Program-made: the position numbers and the translations under genes | Shown: positions 59,463 through 64,000 of the stretch, piece by piece | Layout of the letters: the number at the start of each line of letters is the position of its first letter | How positions within the stretch are numbered: the first letter of the stretch is position 1 | Origin: Saprospiraceae bacterium | Lineage (GTDB): Bacteria; Bacteroidota; Bacteroidia; Chitinophagales; Saprospiraceae | Direction of reading: 5' to 3' | Length of the DNA stretch: 64,000 bases | Assembly (NCBI GenBank): GCA_016717145.1 | Contig: JADKGD010000016.1 | Coordinates: 62,001-126,000, forward strand | The notes under the pieces: model-generated | What the model was told of the DNA's origin: nothing | Databases searched by the model: none | Seen by the model: the letters and a program-made list of their open reading frames with translations, nothing else

Positions 59463-60278
59463 TCACCCAAACAAACCAATCTTCCATGGTTTGTATTTGT
59501 ATGAAATATACGATACATCCATTTTACTTAGTTCCTTTTTAAAAAATAGGATGCCAACATCAAAGAGATCAATGCTTAACATAACTTCAGGTTTTGAAGT
59601 CAGAATATTCCATGCTTCATTCATATCTTCGGACCAATAGATATCATCTACCACGATTATGCTGTTTTGGTGACAATATGGGTAAATATTATCATAATAC
59701 TCAAGTGTTGATTTTTTTTGATGATGACCATCCAGAAAAGCCAGGTCAACAGTTTGTATTTTTTTTAATGCGCCAATAAGCGTCTCATTAAATGGGCCTT
59801 CAATGACTTCAATATTTTTTAAACCTAAATTTTGATGGACTTCTCTGGCAATTTGGACGACAGAAGGATCTCCATCCAGACTGATTACCGTTGCTTCACC
59901 GTTGGCAGAAGCCAGATATGATGACGAAATACCTAAAGAAGTTCCCAGTTCAAGAATATGTTGTGTTTTATATTGATTTACAAGGTTAAATAAGATTCTA
60001 CACTTAACTTTATTGGAGAGTGATTTGAAAGCTATACCAGATATGGAACGTCTTTCCGTTTTTAAAGACTGTCTTCCTTGTCCATAGTCCAACATTTCAA
60101 TTGAATTTTTGGACATTTGAAGTCTTTTTCTTTCAATTTCAATGCTTTTAAAACAATAATAATCCTTTTTAGTATCTAGAACATGGCTTACAAAATCAAA
60201 TAAAAAAGGTGATTGAACATTATATCTTGTAACTGCCTTTGCGTAAAAACTCAAAAAAGATTTTATCTGGTACAACAT
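59463..60278 (-). CDS. SAM-dependent O-methyltransferase-like protein
   Basis: A 271-aa class I methyltransferase. Motif I is HILELGTSLGISSSYLA; the acidic end of strand 2 is VISLDGDPS. VDLAFLDGHHQKKSTLEYY and IIVVDDIYWSEDMNEAW correspond to the metal-binding Asp residues of the O-methyltransferase family 3 (catechol-type) group. An extra N-terminal helical part of about 70 aa precedes the core (VTRYNVQSPFLFDFVSHVL). Substrate unknown. It is a single gene divergent from the ABC exporter. Confidence 0.82.
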   Translation of the reverse strand: MLYQIKSFLSFYAKAVTRYNVQSPFLFDFVSHVLDTKKDYYCFKSIEIERKRLQMSKNSIEMLDYGQGRQSLKTERRSISGIAFKSLSNKVKCRILFNLVNQYKTQHILELGTSLGISSSYLASANGEATVISLDGDPSVVQIAREVHQNLGLKNIEVIEGPFNETLIGALKKIQTVDLAFLDGHHQKKSTLEYYDNIYPYCHQNSIIVVDDIYWSEDMNEAWNILTSKPEVMLSIDLFDVGILFFKKELSKMDVSYISYKYKPWKIGLFG

Positions 60279-60418
60279 AAACTAACTTCAATTTCAAAGT
60301 GTAAAGGTAGGTATTGACACGATAATTTTAATTGTTTATGTGTTTAATCAATGGATTAATCTAAAAATTAATAAAATCTCCTAAAATGATTTTAGCTTTA
60401 TACCCAAATTAATGATTT

Positions 60419-61312
60419 ATGAGTGTTTTGACGATAAGAGGTCTTACAAAAAGATATGGAAAGATAACTGCTTTGGCAGACTTAAATCTTACTATTGAGG
60501 CAGGAAATATTTATGGACTCTTAGGACCTAATGGAAGTGGTAAAACTACAACATTGGGCATAATACTTGGAATCCTTGGACAGGATTCAGGAACGTTTGA
60601 ATGGTTTGATGGAAATTATGGGGAAGATCACCGACTTAAGATTGGCGCAATATTGGAAACACCAAATTTTTACCCGTATTTAAATGCTGATGAAAATCTC
60701 GAAATAATTTGTCACATAAAAAAGGATAAGAAAGCAGATTTGGGGGCTTTATTGGAACTGGTAAACCTTAAAGAACGCCGCAAGTCAAGGTTTAGTACTT
60801 ATTCATTAGGGATGAAACAGAGACTGGCCATTGCTGCCACATTGATAGGAAATCCGGAAGTTTTGATTTTTGATGAGCCAACAAACGGGCTGGATCCTCA
60901 GGGTATTGCCGAAGTACGGGACATTCTTAAAAAAATTGCGGATAGAGGCAAAACAGTCATAATGGCATCACATATTCTGGATGAAGTGGAAAAGATTTGT
61001 TCTCACGTTGCCATCATTAAAAAAGGACATTTATTAGCAACAGGACCAGTAGGTTCAATTATTAATAGTGATATTACAGTAGAACTTGCAGCAGAAAATA
61101 TTGAAGCTTTAAAATCATTTGTTGCTTCGCTTCCTTTTGTCAAAAGAATTCATGTTGATAAAAACATTATTGAAATCGGAATCGATCAGCATACTGACCA
61201 TAGTGTAATCAATAAGTTGGCTTTTGAGCAAGGTATATTACTAACACATTTTGTAGCTCGAAAGAAAAAATTAGAAACCGAATTTCTTGAAATAACAGCG
61301 AAAGCAGGTTAA
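60419..61312 (+). CDS. ABC transporter ATP-binding protein
   Basis: A 297-aa ATPase of the DrrA/NatA/CcmA type. Walker A is GLLGPNGSGKTTT, the signature is YSLGMKQRLAIAATL (LSGGQ variant SLGMKQ), Walker B is VLIFDEPTNGLDPQG and the switch His lies in VIMASHILDEVE. A C-terminal domain of about 80 aa follows, as is usual in ABC-2 exporters. The permease partner is the gene at 61753, with a small membrane protein gene between them. Likely an ABC-2-type export system; the cargo is unknown. Confidence 0.93.
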   Translation: MSVLTIRGLTKRYGKITALADLNLTIEAGNIYGLLGPNGSGKTTTLGIILGILGQDSGTFEWFDGNYGEDHRLKIGAILETPNFYPYLNADENLEIICHIKKDKKADLGALLELVNLKERRKSRFSTYSLGMKQRLAIAATLIGNPEVLIFDEPTNGLDPQGIAEVRDILKKIADRGKTVIMASHILDEVEKICSHVAIIKKGHLLATGPVGSIINSDITVELAAENIEALKSFVASLPFVKRIHVDKNIIEIGIDQHTDHSVINKLAFEQGILLTHFVARKKKLETEFLEITAKAG

Positions 61313-61360
61313 TCCCAATACAATATTTTATACACAGAGAACAAAAAAGAAATCTGATAC

Positions 61361-61651
61361 ATGTTTGGAAAACTTAAGGAAAAATGGAATGTAAATTGGT
61401 TTCAATTCGTATTAATTTTTACCACATTTGCTTTGGGAGGTAGTCTTTGCGCCCGAACGGGAAATTGGCTTCTTAATTTTGTAATTAGTGAAGAGCATAT
61501 TTTATATTGGATTGTCTATATACCTTTAATCAGTTTACTCTGGCCGGTATGTGTTTTGTGTGTAAGCATTCCACTTGGTCAGTATAAATTTTTTGTCAAT
61601 TATTTGAAAAAAATTGGTCAAAAACTTAGGACGTTAACAAAAAACGAATGA
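61361..61651 (+). CDS. DUF6787-like small membrane protein
   Basis: A 96-aa protein with two hydrophobic helices (FQFVLIFTTFALGGSLCA and ILYWIVYIPLISLLWPVCVLCVSIP) and the ending IPLGQYKFFVNYLKKIGQKL. The layout W-x-V-N-W-F-Q-x-V-L-I-F-T-T-F-A-L-G-G-S fits the Bacteroidota DUF6787 family. Function unknown. It is inserted between the ATPase and permease genes of an ABC exporter in the same direction, so it may be co-transcribed with them. Confidence 0.75.
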   Translation: MFGKLKEKWNVNWFQFVLIFTTFALGGSLCARTGNWLLNFVISEEHILYWIVYIPLISLLWPVCVLCVSIPLGQYKFFVNYLKKIGQKLRTLTKNE

Positions 61652-61752
61652 ATTATATTTCACCATATATTTATGGCTTTTGTAAAAGTGAGCTTTTCAT
61701 ATGTCTATCATCAGTTAGGGATGACATTTGTAATACAAAAAAAAAATAACCG

Positions 61753-62562
61753 ATGAAGGATCTTTTAATTCTGGAATGGAAAAAATTTAAGTCCAATGCT
61801 GTTTTCAGAGTGTTGGCATTGATTTATATACTGCTGGCACCATTGATTATCCTTGCAGGAAAGGATCTCATTAAAGATATTCCGCCTCCGTTTCCCAGTT
61901 CAAAAAATTTTTATGAATTTCCCACTGTTTGGGATTATCAGGGTTATGTTGGCAATTGGTTGGTTCCATTTTGCCTTGGTTTTTTGATCATTCATATGAT
62001 TACTTCTGAAGTTAGCAGTCGTACCATGCGACAAAACATACTAACCGGTATGACTAGAAAGTCATTTTTTGCTTCAAAACTTCTTTCTTTGATTTGTATG
62101 GCTTTGATAGCTACATTTCTTTATGTTGTATCAACCATTACTATCGGCATGATTCATACAGAAGGATTTGATTTGGAATTGGTTTTTGATAATAACTGGG
62201 CAATTATTCGCTTTTTTATGATGTGTGTCGGATATATGAGTTTTGCTTTGTTACTTTCATTTGTCATTCGAAAAGGAACATTAGCCATACTTATATATTT
62301 TTTTTACCTAATGATACTTGAACCAATTCTTATGTCAATCCATGTCTATTATTTTCAGAATTCCAGTAGAAATTACTGGCCGATGAATTGTATAGAAGAT
62401 TTGATGCCTTGTCCATTGTTTAGAATGCCTGATTACTTTGTAAATAAGGAATGGGATTTTAGCTTGCTTTTGACCTACGGCCAGGCTATGGGCATGTCAA
62501 CGTTATACATTACACTTTTTTTAGGATTGGCCTACAGAAGCTTTATGAAAAATGATATCTAA
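61753..62562 (+). CDS. ABC-2-type transporter permease
   Basis: A 269-aa integral membrane protein with about six helices: VLALIYILLAPLIILAG, WLVPFCLGFLIIHMITSE, ALIATFLYVVSTITIGMI, FFMMCVGYMSFALLLSFVI, LAILIYFFYLMILEPIL and MSTLYITLFLGLAYRSF. The pattern EWKKFKSNAVFR at the start and SSRTMRQNILTGMTRKSFFASKLL after helix 2 is typical of NatB/ABC-2 permeases. It pairs with the ATPase at 60419. Cargo unknown. Confidence 0.88.
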   Translation: MKDLLILEWKKFKSNAVFRVLALIYILLAPLIILAGKDLIKDIPPPFPSSKNFYEFPTVWDYQGYVGNWLVPFCLGFLIIHMITSEVSSRTMRQNILTGMTRKSFFASKLLSLICMALIATFLYVVSTITIGMIHTEGFDLELVFDNNWAIIRFFMMCVGYMSFALLLSFVIRKGTLAILIYFFYLMILEPILMSIHVYYFQNSSRNYWPMNCIEDLMPCPLFRMPDYFVNKEWDFSLLLTYGQAMGMSTLYITLFLGLAYRSFMKNDI

Positions 62563-62590
62563 GCTACCTATTTTGACCAATTTTTGAGGC

Positions 62591-62629
62591 AAAAAAAAAT
62601 GGTCATCTCCCCAGACGACCATTTTTTTT
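62591..62629. terminator. Bidirectional terminator after the ABC permease
   Basis: ATGGTC and GACCAT flank a short interior around CTCCCCAG. The stem is bordered by A8-9 on the left and T8 on the right, so it can stop transcription on both strands. It lies 29 bp after the permease stop. Confidence 0.9.
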
Positions 62630-63257
62630 GATCTTTCGATCCAATAAACTTTACCAAAACTTTTTGTGTGAGTATCTCACGTTCACACTTTCAATCTCTT
62701 TTATAACTAAAACTCAATTACAAATTTATTGATTCGGTTGTATCTTTATTAAGTAAGACTGCACTTGATCCTACTAGTAGATACTTATTGAGATGTTTAT
62801 TAACCACTCATGCCGACCGAATATTAATCCTGATTCTTTAACCAGTTTTGAAAAGGCCATTATTCAAACCTTTTCATGATACAAATATGACATCTTTTAT
62901 AATGCCCTGCAAATACAAAATATTGTAATAATAACATATAAAAATATATAATATGTATTTAAATATCTTAAAATATATGTATTTAATTGTAATACAGGTA
63001 TATACATATATTATAATTTACTTTACTGTTAATTATTATTGTGTTTTTATTAAAATTTACTTACTTAAATATAATCTAAGATACAGTCTATGATATTAAA
63101 CTTTTGAAAATACTAATATATTCCAGACATACATATTACCAACAGGTTTTTAAAAGTAATCCTGTATTTAATTTTCGGTCAATTTATATTTAAGCACTAA
63201 TTCGATCATTATTCTCATGAGTTTGTTGTATTTTTGCACCCAATTTTAATAAATAAT
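62630..63257. other. Long AT-rich non-coding region upstream of the PTPS-like gene
   Basis: About 630 bp without a convincing ORF. TATTTTTG at 63229-63236 fits a -7 box for the next gene but lacks a -33 partner. Because the terminator at 62591 also works on the minus strand, a short minus-strand RNA ending there is possible, but I found no promoter for it. From about 62900 the sequence is almost pure A/T. Confidence 0.4.
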
Positions 63258-63677
63258 ATGGCAATTGTTTATTTGACGAGGATAGAAAAATTTAATGCAG
63301 CTCATAAACTTTGGATAAACCAGTGGTCAGAAGAAGAAAATTTTGCTTTTTTTGGCAAATGTGCCAATAAGAACTGGCACGGGCATAATTATACACTGTT
63401 CGTGACGGTTAAAGGCCAACCTGATCCTGTTATTGGTTTTGTGCATGATGCAAAAAAGTTGAGTAAAATCATCAGAGAAGTAATAACTGATAAACTGGAT
63501 CACAGCAACCTCAATTTGGATATTGATTTTTTGCCGGAAAACATAATGCCTACAACTGAAAACATGGCATACTTGATTTGGGAACAACTTGAGCCGCATA
63601 TTACCGGTTGTGTGCTTCATTGTATCAAACTTCAGGAAACTGATACCATATATGCTGAGTATTATGGAGAAAAATAA
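63258..63677 (+). CDS. queD: 6-pyruvoyltetrahydropterin synthase / 6-carboxytetrahydropterin synthase
   Basis: A 139-aa enzyme acting on dihydroneopterin triphosphate. I start at ATG 63258 (MAIVYLTRIEKFNAAHKL); the TTG at 63234 is unlikely. Zinc ligands are the His in FNAAHKL and the two in HGHNY. The catalytic Cys is in GKCANKNWHGHNY with C-x5-HGH spacing, as in PTPS (biopterin branch), whereas QueD proper usually has C-x3-HGH. The C-terminal Glu is in KLQETDTIYAEY. folE follows within 7 bp, and its product supplies the substrate. The symbol queD follows the family label; a PTPS role is equally possible. Confidence 0.88.
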   Translation: MAIVYLTRIEKFNAAHKLWINQWSEEENFAFFGKCANKNWHGHNYTLFVTVKGQPDPVIGFVHDAKKLSKIIREVITDKLDHSNLNLDIDFLPENIMPTTENMAYLIWEQLEPHITGCVLHCIKLQETDTIYAEYYGEK

Positions 63678-63683
63678 TATGTG

Positions 63684-64000
63684 ATGGGATATAAGAAAAA
63701 AGACATTTTTGATGATGCTGTTACATCTGGCCTAGTTGAGAAGTATACTGATATCATTGGTTTATTAAGTGAAGATGTATTAAGGGAAGGACTTCAGAAA
63801 ACCCCTGAACGTGCAGCAAAAGCACTGCAGTTCATGACGCAAGGTTATCATCAGGATGCAGGAGAAATATTGAGGTCTGCACTTTTTAAGGAGGAATACA
63901 GCGAGATGGTTATCATTAAAGACATAGAAGTATATTCACTTTGTGAACACCATTTGCTCCCTTTTTTCGGTAAAGCCCATGTGGCTTATATACCGAATGG
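63684..64000 (+). CDS. folE: GTP cyclohydrolase I, 3' end outside window
   Basis: Opens the pterin pathway by turning GTP into dihydroneopterin triphosphate. The first 105 codons are visible from ATG 63684 (MGYKKKDIFDDAV); GTG 63681 is in frame directly before it. Conserved parts are REGLQKTPERAAKALQFMT and the zinc-site block YSLCEHHLLPFFGKAHVAYIP, with Cys and His ligands. The right window edge cuts the gene. It lies 6 bp after the PTPS/QueD-like gene and probably shares its transcript. Confidence 0.95.
   Translation, partial: MGYKKKDIFDDAVTSGLVEKYTDIIGLLSEDVLREGLQKTPERAAKALQFMTQGYHQDAGEILRSALFKEEYSEMVIIKDIEVYSLCEHHLLPFFGKAHVAYIPN

Noticed and set aside
62640..62890. Small minus-strand peptide (VVNKHLNKYLLVGSS...)
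   Set aside because: It needs a GTG start and stops after 29 codons, with no family match that I recognise.

Overview
The window is AT-rich chromosomal DNA from a Bacteroidota bacterium, most likely a member of the Saprospiria/Saprospiraceae. Three things point there: secreted proteins ending in a type IX secretion (T9SS) sorting domain, very large HYR/Ig/SdrD-B/DUF11-type repeat adhesins, and promoters of the Bacteroidota type (TTTG, about 20 nt, TAnnTTTG) ahead of trpS and the small heat-shock gene. There is no rRNA gene, complete tRNA gene, CRISPR array, prophage or transposase gene.

Layout. 1-3.9 kb: 3' part of a secreted HYR/C-type-lectin/cohesin-like protein with a T9SS tail. 4-5.5 kb: a helical Bacteroidota protein of unknown function. 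5.7-11.8 kb: gltB-gltD (NADPH glutamate synthase), both interrupted. 11.9-15.5 kb: CDGSH Fe-S protein, ettA-like ABC-F factor and small envelope proteins. 15.5-19.3 kb: trpS, an ECF sigma factor translationally coupled to a membrane/beta-barrel protein, and hsp20. 19.5-31.4 kb: vanadium-haloperoxidase/PAP2 protein, a barrel-TPR-SPOR protein, a GH65 glycosidase, a CAT-like acyltransferase with a HAD phosphatase, a FtsX-type permease, tyrS and a damaged Asp/Glu racemase. 31.6-38.8 kb: exo/endonuclease-phosphatase, membrane proteins, a long PurF paralogue, an aldo/keto reductase, a PLP aminotransferase and a thioredoxin-like protein. 39-42.6 kb: a three-gene set with a TPR-AAA+ ATPase between a protein of unknown function and a TPR membrane protein. 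44.2-58.7 kb: one giant T9SS adhesin gene (about 4,840 codons) that reads as three ORFs. 59.5-64 kb: a methyltransferase, an ABC exporter with a DUF6787-type protein, a 6-pyruvoyltetrahydropterin synthase-like gene and the start of folE.

Two features go beyond ordinary housekeeping. First, the giant adhesin carries two in-frame DNA arrays: 12 units of 222 bp (74 aa) and nine units of 453 bp (151 aa, one unit 477 bp), flanked by seven SdrD-B-like domains. Second, a non-coding mobile-looking element is present twice in opposite orientation (32961-33142 and 58941-59262). It has about 45-bp imperfect terminal inverted repeats. The longer copy carries two related hairpin modules whose stems differ by compensatory changes around a shared ACGAA loop.

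Caution. At least eight genes are broken by small lesions, mostly single-base losses in homopolymers (gltB, gltD, ettA, the first gene) or errors inside near-identical repeats (the adhesin). This pattern fits an unpolished long-read consensus better than decay. An in-frame TAA in gltB and a missing N-terminal block in the racemase are not explained as easily.
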